NCBI GenBank assembly: GCA_012845835.1
Contig: JABAKD010000007.1
Coordinates: 6,798,222-6,862,221 of the forward strand
Direction: 5' to 3'
From: Undaria pinnatifida
Taxonomy: Eukaryota; Sar; Phaeophyceae; Laminariales; Alariaceae
DNA: 64,000 nt
This document shows, piece after piece, positions 24,183-34,115 of this stretch. Within the stretch, counting starts at the first letter, position 1, and every line of letters starts with the position of its first letter. Made by a program: the position numbers and the translations under genes. Under the pieces are notes generated by a model, which saw only the letters and a program-made list of their open reading frames with translations, was not told the origin of the DNA and did not search any database.

Positions 24183-24316
24183 TTACGCGTCGGAAGTTCT
24201 GTAAGGCCCGCACACCCTTACCCGGAGTCCACAAACCCTACAGAACTTGAGCGTGCAAATAGGTATTCAGAGACAAGGAGTCCCTGGCGCGGGTGGCACA
24301 AACTGGGTAGTAAAAT

Positions 24317-24348
24317 GGGGGTACCCGCCTACCGTAGGCTTGTGGTCC
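24317..24348. mobile_element. MITE-like element, end fragment
   Basis: This is only the right inverted-repeat end (GGGGGTACCCGCCTACCGTAGGC) of the family seen whole at 20.39 kb. Confidence 0.5.
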
Positions 24349-24385
24349 AAAGCGCCTCTGGAGAACAGGAAACATGAAGCACGCT

Positions 24386-25072
24386 ACACCGCGCGATGAC
24401 GGCTACCGCAGAATTCTAGACCCGCGCCAGTAGATATTGTGTACAACCGTGATGACGGCCACCGCAGAATCCTAGAACTGCGCCAGTAGATGTTGTGTAC
24501 AACCCTTAGGCAGGTGCAGTATCCTACGGATGCCCGCATCGTCCGTACCACCGTTTATCATATACGTTCCATTTTTCGGGGCGCTTTTTTAGCGTAGATG
24601 TGCATCCAACCCATGCTCTGAGATATCAACGCACAACCACGCCTCTCCTTCGAGCACGCAGTGATTGTCGATGGAAACCATTAATCGATGGCGGCCATGG
24701 ATGCTGTAGGCAACGGTTAGGAATGTACAGTATCGTACGGTCACCGGCATCGCAAGTAGTAGAGTCAAGACATTCTCGACTTTTTGCGGGTGCTTCGGCG
24801 CAAACGTGCGTCCAGAATATGCTCTGAGACATCATTGACTACACCATCACGCTTGCTTATGGCGCGAAGAGCGACGACCGACGGAAAACAATGCCCCCAC
24901 AGCGACGGTGGATGTTTTAGACCACCCTTAGACAGGCACAATAGCCTGCTGTCACCATTTTCGACAGTGGAAGCGTTCATTCTTGCCACGAAGGCGCCCC
25001 GCAAACGTGCCATGGTGCATCTACCAAGATTTGTTGTAACAGCCACGAGTGTTTCCCGAGCGTGAGGCGATA
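24386..25072. repeat. Degenerate tandem duplications
   Basis: A 63-bp unit with GATGACGGC(T/C)ACCGCAGAAT is repeated twice at 24,396-24,505. A looser unit of about 200 bp with ATGCTCTGAGA(T/C)ATCA recurs at about 24,612 and 24,818. Confidence 0.5.
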
Positions 25073-25814
25073 GCGGACAGAACTAGCGCACTCAAGGCGG
25101 CAGTAAATGCTGCCGACATCACTGGAGAAACTCCAGCATCCTAGGATCGCCGTGATCGCTCGTGATATGGTATGTATTTCTGGGGGCGCATTAGGTCAAA
25201 GTCCCCACGGGCCGTCATTCAGAGGAGTCCCCCCGCAGGTGTATTGAGCACTGCCGTTTTCCAATACTCGTACCCAAGGTTTGTCGAGTTTGCACCCCAT
25301 GCACTATTACGACAAGGAGACATGAACCTGTGTGCAAATCGTATTGGCAAGGAGTGGCCCGTGCCCAAACAAATGAACGCGGCAGGGAAAAATCTATGGG
25401 AAATCCAATGTTGGAGCAGTCTGGGGTGGATGTCGACACCTGGGAAATGCAGCGCTGGGCGGCCTCTCGATGGATCTAGTACATTCCTCATGTAAACACT
25501 TGCGAAGCCCTGTCGAACACGCCCTTATCTATGTCGCATCGTAGCCCTTGATGAGAAAATCTTGGCGCGCCACTTTCTTGGGGCGTCGCACATCACAATC
25601 AAACCACTTTCACCTTACAACATATTATACGCCCTAGGCTCGCTCGTAGCCGACGCACCGAAGGTAGTGTCTCGAGCGGGTAGGGCGGAAATGTCACAAA
25701 CGGAGGGGGGGATTTCATGCCACGAGGTGCCTCGGAACAAGCGAAGAACAACCGACGGCGCGATGCTGAACGAGACGATGGTGTCAGATGCCACGTAAAG
25801 GCTGAGAAAGGGTA
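25073..25814. other. Intron, nothing recognised
   Basis: Open frames of 75-110 codons cross 25,170-25,500 on both strands. None shows Pmp motifs or another family. Confidence 0.35.
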
Positions 25815-26086
25815 GACCAATGCCAAGGTAGGAGGAGGGTACACCAATTTTCACTCGCGGGTTTGAGCGACTCGCACGAGTGACTCCGTTACCCAGGAAA
25901 AGATGGACTACTTGCGATTTATAGGGTGCAGTTGAAGTTACCATCCCGTTGGGAGTTCATATCGCTATCCTCTAAGCACCACGAAAGCCGAAGACGGCAA
26001 GGAACCGGGCCGTCACTCGCGCGAGTGCCCCGAGCCACTAGAAAGAAGGGCTCAAAAACGATTCCTCTGCAGTAGCTTTAGTCGGT
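25815..26086. mobile_element. MITE-like element, diverged copy
   Basis: The terminal GGTAGGAGGAGGGTAC and the inner ACTCGCACGAGT and ACTCGCGCGAGT palindromes lie in the same order and spacing as the 20.39 kb copy. The right terminal repeat is eroded. Confidence 0.6.
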
Positions 26087-26189
26087 ATTGGTATATTATC
26101 ATTATCATCATGGGGAGTTATTGTTGGAGAGCTACAGAAGGTGCGAGGCTACAATCACCGAAGAACTGTTAAATGTTTGCACCAGATGG

Positions 26190-26360
26190 ATGAAGTAGTA
26201 TTGACAATAGTAGCAGAGGTAGTGGTAGTGGTAGCCGTTGTAATAACAGTAGTAGCAGTAGCGGTAGTAATAGTTGGAATGATGATACCAGTAGGCCCAG
26301 TTGACGTAGTAAGTAGAACAGCAGTAGTAGGAGCAGAAGTAGCAGTAGTCGCGATAGCGC
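26190..26360. repeat. Interrupted GTA/AGT triplet tract
   Basis: GTAGTAGCAGTAG-type triplets are interrupted throughout. Valine-rich and threonine-rich open frames on the two strands result from the repeat and are not called as genes. Confidence 0.75.
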
Positions 26361-26492
26361 CATTAAAAGTCAATACTCCCACAGTAGGGGTTCAAAGCGA
26401 GACACCACAGACAGAGTGAGCAGACTCCGGTGTTGCCAACAGCGCACAAAGGCCTTCTCGTCGTGTTCGCGTTTTTGTTCAGAATCCATTGG

Positions 26493-26649
26493 TAATATCG
26501 TCAACCAACTTCAGGTTCCCACGGTTGGAAAAAAAAATGGAACCATATGTTTGCTGCCAATTACTAGGACTGCCTATGAAGCGAGCTCACTCGTTTTATA
26601 GTTCCCGAAATCCTCGACGAGATACCAGCGAGGAGCAGAAAACGTTGAG
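26493..26649. repeat. Direct repeat A, copy 1
   Basis: It matches 27,235-27,391 over about 157 bp (TTCAGGTTCCCACGGTTGG ... CCCGAAATCCTCGACGAGA). It lies 12 bp upstream of the open frame at 26,662. Confidence 0.8.
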
Positions 26650-26661
26650 AGGATAGACACG

Positions 26662-27084
26662 ATGCCCAGGACGCGCTCGTCGGCAACGCCGGACCGGGTG
26701 CCCACACCCGCTCCAACGCCCGCACCTGGCCCTGCACCCGGGGCGTCTGCAGCGCGTTCGCCGATTTCGTCCGCTTCACCGCTGCCTCCCCCGAACCCGC
26801 GGCGCGACACGGCGGTGCGCATAGCCCCATCGACTCCGCTGGGCCAACTCCCGTGTTTCACGGCGATTCTTGGGGCGCCCCCGACGCTAGATGTTACCGG
26901 GGTCTTCACTCGCGACAACATGAGTTGTGGGGAGGGATCCAGGCTGGAACTCGTCCTACGACTCCAACCGATCCTCACGAAGTTTGCGCCGATTCCGGGA
27001 TCGGAAATGTTTTTGACGGTGTGCGAGGAGGCCGAGGTCGCGGAAGATTTTGCTGCATGCTCGCCGAAGTTCTATTTTATGTAA
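26662..27084 (+). CDS. Unrecognised Pro/Ala-rich ORF between direct repeats
   Basis: This is a 140-codon plus-strand frame. Residues 8-50 are Pro/Ala/Ser-rich with a PTPAPTPAPGPAP run. The second half is more ordered, with LELVLRLQPILTKFAPIP and VCEEAEVAEDFAACS. No transmembrane segment or known motif is visible. It is more GC-rich than its surroundings. It sits between repeat A copy 1 and repeat B copy 1, inside an intron of the beta-helix gene and on the opposite strand. The arrangement suggests cargo or a gag-like frame of a small mobile element, but there is no reverse transcriptase, transposase or primer-binding site to support it. The antisense frame is also open for 134 codons. The start is the first ATG after repeat A. 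Confidence 0.35.
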   Translation: MPRTRSSATPDRVPTPAPTPAPGPAPGASAARSPISSASPLPPPNPRRDTAVRIAPSTPLGQLPCFTAILGAPPTLDVTGVFTRDNMSCGEGSRLELVLRLQPILTKFAPIPGSEMFLTVCEEAEVAEDFAACSPKFYFM

Positions 27085-27161
27085 TGTAAGTTTGGGTGGG
27101 TTGACGTAAATTGGCTTCAGGCTGGTGGTCAGAAAAGAGAGTAGTTCGGGTGGGACCACCG

Positions 27162-27237
27162 GCGGGAGCAGGAGGCCTCATCCAATCCGATACTTGAATG
27201 AAATGATCGGTAACAGAGTTGAAGAATACCGCAGTAA
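27162..27237. repeat. Direct repeat B, copy 1
   Basis: GCGGGAGCAGGAGGCCTCAT and the following roughly 55 bp recur at 27,523-27,600. Repeat B copy 1 abuts repeat A copy 2. Confidence 0.75.
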
Positions 27238-27391
27238 TATCGTTAATCAACTTCAGGTTCCCACGGTTGGCACAAAAATTGGAACCATATGTTTGGTACC
27301 AATTACTAGGACTGTCTATGAAGCGAGCTCACTCATGTTATAGTCCCCGAAATCCTCGACGAGAGAGCAGCGAGGAGCGGAAAAGTCGAGA
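27235..27391. repeat. Direct repeat A, copy 2
   Basis: Second copy of the 157-bp repeat at 26,493-26,649, in the same orientation, 742 bp away. Confidence 0.8.
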
Positions 27392-27522
27392 CCATCATAC
27401 CCACCCTACACTGGGTGTTCTTTCAACAGTTGTGTTCATTTTCCTCAGGAAATACTGCTGCGCTGAACTTCGACCGAAAGCACCCTCAGCGCGGGTGGTG
27501 TACCCACAGGTGAGGACCTTCT

Positions 27523-27600
27523 GCGGGAGCAGGAGGCCTCATCCAATCCAATACTTAAATGAAATGATCGGTAACAGAGTTAAAAAATACCGCAGTAACA
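27523..27600. repeat. Direct repeat B, copy 2
   Basis: Second copy of the repeat at 27,162-27,237. The order along the DNA is A, ORF, B, A, B. Confidence 0.75.
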
Positions 27601-27946
27601 TGCCGACGGCTTTGTTAGAGATTTTACATACATCGGCTAGTAGAGTATTGGACTACAGAGTGTGTCCTGCGCTGAGGCGGGGTTTTGAGGTGTTATGCCT
27701 TATACTCTGGAGGAACTGCTATATTCTGGAGGATATGGCGTTCGCGTAGGGCATCCGTTTCATCGATGTTCTCTTATTCTGGTTCACCCCATGCCGTGGT
27801 TTCTAGCCCCTGCGGCTGACCTTCCGTTTCATGTTGTTGATGTAACTTTTTATCTTTGCATGAAAGGAGCCTGACATCACCTATTTTCGCCATGTTAAAT
27901 GTATGACGGAAAGTTTCCGGTTACCTTCAACGAAAATGCCATAAAA

Positions 27947-28198
27947 GACGCGTGCCACCGTAGGGGGTGCACCACTTTTTTTTCTGGGGTTCCTCACATT
28001 AGGAGCTTAAGACATGTCATTCTTGACCCAACAACTGATTTGTGTGAAAACCTCAACAGCTACGGATAAACCATCCCATGGCCTAGGTATATACAACGAG
28101 AATCACGCCAAAAAAAATTAACAAAGCCCGACAAATTTGGATCAAGGAGCCCCGCCGTTCAGAAACGATTTGAGACGAAAATTGACACCTCTATCGCA
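27947..28198. repeat. Dispersed repeat, copy 2 of 2
   Basis: Partner of 23,929-24,182, in the same orientation. Confidence 0.7.
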
Positions 28199-28317
28199 GC
28201 GGCATGCGTGAACAAATACTCACGTTATATAGCAAGGTCAACAGGAGGATAACACGCCGTGCGTCTGTCTGTCTGTCTTTCTGTATTGTGCCATGCGTTT
28301 GGGGTTAGCTTTTTTGT

Positions 28318-28397
28318 TAAAATTGAAAAAAACGTCAGCTAGAGCTGTGGGTACGACCGATTGAACGGTTGAAACTCAACTTTGCAAGCTGCGTGGG
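28318..28397 (-). repeat. LAKM-core dispersed repeat, variant copy
   Basis: The minus strand reads LAKLSFNRSIGRTHSS. The variant is shared with 54,345-54,385 (LAKLSVDRSVGRAHS). Confidence 0.5.
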
Positions 28398-28588
28398 AGG
28401 TACATCTATGTTTCACTAATATACAGAAGTTGCACAAAAAATTAAAAAAATTAGGAAGAAAAAAAAAAAAAAAAAAACGGAAGATCGTTCGCGCGTACGC
28501 CGTGTTGTATATATTTCATCCTCGTTAAAGAATATAGGCCTGTGTATACTTGTACGGCTGTGCCGCTTTTTCTCGCACGTTTGCTCAC

Positions 28589-28666
28589 CTCCGTCCTGTC
28601 CTGCCGAGTTGTTGGTGAACACAGCGCCGTCGATGTCGAGATTGGCTTCGTTTGCAAAGATGGCAC
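28589..28666 (-). CDS. Beta-helix protein, repeat exon 5
   Basis: This is a 78-nt exon with acceptor TTCCAG, donor GTGAGCAA and phase 1 at both ends. The translation starts GAIFANEANLDIDG and ends VFTNNSAGQDGG, close to the textbook Pmp repeat (GGAI ... FxxN ... GG). The intron between exons 4 and 5 carries a 180-codon open frame on the opposite strand (28,819-29,361). Confidence 0.8.
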
Positions 28667-28818
28667 CTGGAAGGCGCAACAACGAAAGCTCCTTACGATT
28701 GATTGCTGAATGAAACAGGTGGAATGACGCGTCTTACGATAGAGGCAGCACACACAACTGAACTGCTTAACGTTCTGAATGCGTAAGCTCCTTATTAACC
28801 CAAATTGTCCGAAGGAAA

Positions 28819-29361
28819 ATGCCATTCACTCGTGTTATTGGCAGTATGTATGTACGTATTAAAACCTCAGGCCATGGGTCTGGTCATCAAGAGTTGAACT
28901 TTTCCAGTTTACAAAATGGTCAGGTTTTTGGTGAGGGAGAGAATGAATGGTCTTTTTACGTGGGTTTACTAAATGGCTTGCCTCTGCCGTGCCATGCGTG
29001 GAATGGACAACAACGCCACATCAACGCAGACGAAGCAGGGAATTGCTCATCAGCTCTTTGCCCGCCAAGAAATGAGATGAAGATATATCGTGTATGCCTG
29101 TCATCGCGAAGCATTGAACCTTGGACGATCAACAGACTAATCAGGCTTAAGCGATTGGTCCCTGACCACACGATCCTACCGCAGCTTCACGTAGATTGCC
29201 CAGAAGAGAAATGGGCACAACTGCACGCATCTGCTACGGAATCTCTGTTTTCCCCTCAAAGATTTTTTGCGGAGGCGATGTTATTTACTCTTCCCGAGAG
29301 GCAGCTTATCAGTCCCCGCCGCGTGCAGGGTTCTTCGAGGAAAGAGGGCTGCGTGCTATAA
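28819..29361 (+). CDS. Unrecognised 180-codon ORF, antisense within an intron
   Basis: This is the longest non-repetitive open frame in the window outside the shadow of a known feature. It starts MPFTRVIGSMYVRIKTSG and ends with a TAA-terminated SSRKEGCVL. Composition is ordinary, with two short Cys-containing stretches and no signal peptide, membrane segment or motif that I know. It fits exactly inside the intron between beta-helix exons 4 and 5, on the other strand. It could be a relic of a mobile element, a nested gene or a chance frame. There is no strong start context or splice evidence. Confidence 0.3.
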   Translation: MPFTRVIGSMYVRIKTSGHGSGHQELNFSSLQNGQVFGEGENEWSFYVGLLNGLPLPCHAWNGQQRHINADEAGNCSSALCPPRNEMKIYRVCLSSRSIEPWTINRLIRLKRLVPDHTILPQLHVDCPEEKWAQLHASATESLFSPQRFFAEAMLFTLPERQLISPRRVQGSSRKEGCVL

Positions 29362-29550
29362 ATCAAGGTATTAACCAATATAATGAGTAACCTGACTGAA
29401 GCATATCATGCTGCCCCTAGAGAAGCCAAGGTACTGCGAGGGTGATACGTTACCGATAAAGCGCGGATGTGGCCTGGTGGCAGCAACACTACGGAAACGT
29501 CCACCTAAACGCGGATCCAAACTGACTGGTTTGTCGGAAATCATACATAC

Positions 29551-29631
29551 CTCCGACCCCGGTAGCTGTGTTGCCGGTGATCGTAGTGTTACCGCCGATA
29601 GTGACGTCACAACGAAACAGGATCATAGCAC
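29551..29631 (-). CDS. Beta-helix protein, repeat exon 4
   Basis: This is an 81-nt exon with acceptor CCACAG, donor GTATGTATG and phase 1 at both ends. The translation starts GAMILFRCDVTIGG and ends TITGNTATGVGG. It is a typical Pmp rung with GGAM at the junction and TGN at the asparagine turn. It lies about 6.5 kb downstream of exon 3 in the transcript direction, with only the decayed exon at 31.5 kb recognised in between. Confidence 0.75.
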
Positions 29632-31445
29632 CTGTGGAAAAATCGAGATGAAGCGTAAGGTGGGTTATATTCGTTGATAAAAGACCACGTGGACCTACCC
29701 CGTCATTCCATGTGGCATAGTTTGTGTGGTGGCATCCGACCACCAACGCTGTCGGAGTGGTCCGCCATGAGCGAAGGCTGAAAACTACCCAAATGTTCAG
29801 CTTTTAGTGTTCGACTGGTTGGCAGCAACACAAATATGAGTCCCTAACAGCGTATTCGGTCCACGTACTTTCGAACCGTGGTTCGACGATTTTCCAGCGG
29901 TGTCTGAACACCCTTAAAAGGCTGGTCAACGCTGAACGCCCTCACTCAGTTGTCCCCGCGTCAAGCGTTGACGCAGTTTTTTCAAGTTAGACCCTAAAGA
30001 TGTGCACACGAGTTATTTCAGCCCCTCCCCAACCTCTCTCTGTGGAATTTATATATTTTCGCGAGTAGTACTTCGAAGCATGTGGTATTTTTTTTTGTGT
30101 TTTCGCATATGTTTCGACCTCATTAGACCGTCATATTACATTAGGGTTGCTCGGAGCTCGTTCTGACCATCTTCTAGCAGCGAAACACTAAGCACTTCAG
30201 GTACCGCTCCTGCCGGATTCCTTTGCACGAGTGTGCGCAATTGCAGGGTCAATCTCGGGAAAACATCGTGAGCGCTTGGGCTTTGCGCGGGAAAATATAT
30301 AGCTTGCTACATTTCCCAGCAATCACTAAGGGTCAGAATAGCATCTACTCTCATCATCGCCTCTTACCATAGACTATACAAGGACCCTGCTGAGTGTACT
30401 GTTCGGATATTTTGGGTAAATAAAGTTGCAAGACAAGCCTTGAAATACGTCCAAGCGAGAAAATATCTCAAACAAATGGTAATCCCATAATCATTTCTTG
30501 TAGCCAGACGAATCCGCCTTCGAAGTGAATGCGAATGTCGCACTGTTGTTGTCTTTAAACAGACCGCTACGAGAAGGGGGAGCACAATGATTGCATGAGT
30601 ATATTTGGGGGACATTTATCGGGCAAAATTTCCGTCCCCAGATGTGTAAGCTCTGGCAGAACATTGGCTTCGTCGAGGTTTTCACATTGAAATGCGTTTT
30701 AAAAACACTGTACAGAAGAAAGCTCATAATAAAAGCGGCTTCCTTCTCGCTTCTCCTCAATTTGACCAGTTCCTCCCAGCATTTTTTGGCAAAATGGTAG
30801 GTCAGGTATTGATCCTGGCGAATAAACCACAGCTTGTTTTTCATTCTCTTCGTGGTCCTTCTGCGGAAATCGGACTTACTTCCACACTTTTAAGTATAAC
30901 AGACGCCCGAGGCATCGGCTTATTACGAGAGAAAAAACAAGTTTACTCTAAGTTAAGGCAGCCGGCGCCAAGCAGACTAAGGTATATTGGCAGGAGGTTA
31001 AGCATTTTGTTTTCGAACATCTGGCAGAGACGTTTTGATTTAGAGTAGAATGTTGCACCCAAAATCGATTCATTGCTAAAATCAAGAAAGTTTGAAGGGT
31101 GTGCCGCAATTTCACATGCTATTTTTAGGTATTACAGTTCAAACGTCCATGCAGGTGCTGCGAAGCAGACCCTGAAAGGCCTGAACCTTTGCGCACGTGC
31201 TTTCCGGGCCCGTGCCGAAAATCTGCAGAGGGAGCGAGATGTTTCGTTTTTTTTCTTTGAGATTGTTGGTGTCCTGTAAAGCCCAAAAAAATAGAAGGAA
31301 AACAGAAAAAACGCAACGACCAAACACACTCTAACACGCAAAAACGACGTGACAGCCTCCATGAAAACCACTAGTCTATAGATCTAATACTGGTCAGTAT
31401 TGACCTTGTTGAAGCCCTGTGTGGGTCGTTCGGACACCTTTTCAC
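29632..31445. other. Intron, nothing firm
   Basis: A minus-strand 117-codon frame (30,491-30,844) ends in GLFKDNNSATFAFTSKADSS. That resembles the FxxN-SAT part of a Pmp repeat but has no splice sites of the usual kind. No other feature is seen. Confidence 0.3.
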
Positions 31446-31535
31446 CTCCAGCGGCAGTGCTTCGTTGTTCATTGGCGCCACTAAGATACTACCTGTGAAT
31501 ACGTAACATTCGTGAACACATCATTAAGACGCCAC
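31446..31535 (-). pseudogene. Beta-helix repeat exon with in-frame stop
   Basis: The unit has an acceptor (GCCAG before GTGGCG) and a donor (GCTGGAG before GTGAAA), and its 90-nt length is a multiple of three in the same phase as the intact exons. It reads GGVLMM..., then a TAG, then YLSGANEQRSTAAGG. The end matches the ...N-x-A/S-x-x-GG close of the other repeats. The TAG sits within CACAGGTAG, which also looks like a second acceptor; using it would give a 47-nt exon that breaks the frame. The simplest reading is a decayed exon that must be skipped; symmetric phase allows that. Confidence 0.5.
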
Positions 31536-31749
31536 CTGGCATCGCATGAGTGTCTCTTCAAGACGGGCGGACACTGCAAACCCATGCCCCCTGAGTACGT
31601 ACTTGACAGGTTAGCGAGGCATTAACAGGCAGGCAGCAGCTTACCTTTCAGCATTGTTGACAGGAAAAAACGCATTGATTGGCCTGAATACTCGGAAACC
31701 TCCATGTCGGGTAGTAAGTATTCTGCATCGGTTGTCTACACACGTAGTG

Positions 31750-34115
31750 GTCCACCCAACAAGTTGGAACATGGACCTTGCAGCCCACTCGCACCTGCCT
31801 GGTAGTTGATCTGTGGTTTCTACGCATGAGTGCACTAAGAATCGTATTCTACATGCAGATAAATATCATATGCGACGAACTCGTTCTGTTCGTTCTCGCC
31901 TGTGTATTGCATATTGAAGTTTTGTCTTGCTTGCCACGGTAAATACCAGGGCATATTAATTTTACGGGAACACCGCGGAAAGTCTTTCTGTAGGACAGAC
32001 TGTCGGCCAGTAAAACAGTCCGTAGAGAAACCTGACCGTACCATTGGTAAAAGTTAGCCGCACCTCGGTGGTTATCTTTGTTTTTTTCAATCCATGTATT
32101 TCACTTCGTCGCCTTCTCCAATTATCCTTGCGCTTTTCCTTGGTTTCGGCACATTGGCAGCAGGCGCCATTTCCCGAGCTACCTTCTTGCTTCTTCTCAT
32201 CAATCTTCACAAACAAGCACTCGGTGCCACCGCGCTGCAGCCATTAAGGCCGCTGGGCATCCCGAACCACCCTCCATCTTTTTGTTCGCTGTTCAACCTA
32301 AAATCTACATACATAGTCTACTTTGTTTGATGCAGCTTATTATCGCGTTGTTTGCTTAACGCGCTGCATTCCAACCCGTCTATAACTACCGGGTGCCTCC
32401 GAGGTAGCTGGCAGATAGATGGTGTTCACGCGTAGTTTCCATCAACGAAGGGCAGTTCGTCATGATTTTCGCATTGATTGATTGGTCATTCGGACGTTTT
32501 CAACGGGGAGGTTTTCACCTCGACACTGTGGGGTGCTGCAGCGTCAAAATTTTGAAGACACAAGTACGACAAAACACGGCCCCCAACGGAACTTTTGCAC
32601 TTCTCTGAAGGACCGATACATTTTCCCACAAGAAACCGCTGCCCGTAAAATTGAGCTACCATCAGTATGAGGTAGGCGACATTGTCGGCTGTGACGGGAA
32701 GCAATCGCAGGAAACCAGAGATGACTCACGACGAGGTGATTTCGTGAAGTCAAAGTTGGCAGCCAGCGTCCCCAAAAAGCGAATAGTTTGGTCCAGAATG
32801 TCCACGATTTGATACGTTAGTTAGCGGGTTGATGTATCTGTATAACTATGGCTACAGCGCGCGCGAAAAAATGATTTTCACCCAACGGGAGCTGCATGTT
32901 TCGTGGAGGCGTTTCAAGTACCTGGTATAGTGTATGCGTGTGTACCCGAAAACAGTGCGGACAGGGAAAATACGCCTTCATTCGAAGTTGTCAACTGTTG
33001 GGGAGTGAAAACAGACAAACAAAAAAGCCGAAAAAGCTCTGAATGCATTTATTGTTTTCAATCGCATGGTGATCCGAGAAACGCGGATCATGCCTGTAAG
33101 TTACTAACTCTATTTCCACGGTCCTTTATATTTTTCGGCGAAACAACTGATCGCGCGTACGTAGGGATCCTCCGCAGATATACAGAGCCTCGATGCTAAC
33201 CATTTTACAAGGTTTGTGGCTATTTTCGTCGACCTTTTTTTTGCACATCGATTGGGCACCAGGCAACAGCGTCTCTCAAAGTTCGTCACGCGTTTCCGAG
33301 AGGTTTGAAGAAACGTCTCAACTTTTTCATCTGCGGAGTAGTCTAGACCTAATGCTTTAAAAAATAGTAAAATAGGCCGCGACATAGAGGCATGGGCGTT
33401 AAGTACACCAGGGATAGTCGAGATTCGAGACGGGAGACTGTTTTGAAGCTTACGCACGACCCAGGTGGTGAGGCTGATAGCGCTATCAAGCTTGTAGCAA
33501 GTAATGGGTCCGAGTTTACGGTATCATACATCCGAAGTCGTCACTAAACCTCTTCAGGCTACCACCTAAAACAAAGCTGTACTACATTTGTCGTACTTCT
33601 TGCGTGTGTTATGTGTTTGAACAACAGGTTCCTCTAGCTACTGACTGCTCACCAAGGGGGTGTAGACTATAGGAATGTGGACTTTGCAGTCCCCTCGTAT
33701 CTACGTGGGTTTCAGTCTAGATGCGTGAGTACACTGAGCACGTGACTATAGACGGAGAAACATAACATGCGGCGTGACTCGTTGCGATACTTCGCGCCGA
33801 CCAATTCTATGTTACGGTTGTAACTCGCTCGCCACCGTAAGTATCGGGGAACGCTGCAGGGAACGCTGCAACGAACGCTACCGTAGCACGGACTGTCAGC
33901 CGGGACATGAACTTGTCGAGGATATCTTCCCGTCTATTGGGCATTGTCCCGCGATTATCAGGTGACGGCCTTGTCTACCTCAATCGTTCTCTTTATTCTC
34001 TAATTTCCTCTAATTGCTATCTTGTCGTTTGGCCTCAAGCGCCACTTTCCAAACTATCTTCTTTCTTCATAAGCGATCTTCACGGACACTCGATGTCACT
34101 TCCGCAGCTCTTATC
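31750..34115. repeat. Diverged tandem block pair in intron
   Basis: 31,760-32,225 and 33,680-34,105 share order and short identities (GACTGTC-GCC near 32,000 and 33,895; CTTCTTTC/CTTGCTTCTTCTCAT with AATCTTCAC near 32,200 and 34,075). They suggest an old block duplication about 1.9 kb apart. The expected second exon near 33,330-33,405 is at best a relic (minus-strand GVLNAHASMSRPILLFF, CTG in place of the CAG acceptor). Confidence 0.35.

Noticed and set aside
25219-25495. Open frames of 90-107 codons on both strands, one starting after TTTCCCAG with GVDI
   Set aside because: No GG...N...GG pattern, no donor at the right distance, and both strands are open.
26141-26419. Valine-rich 92-codon frame resembling a membrane protein
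   Set aside because: Product of the GTA/AGT triplet tract.
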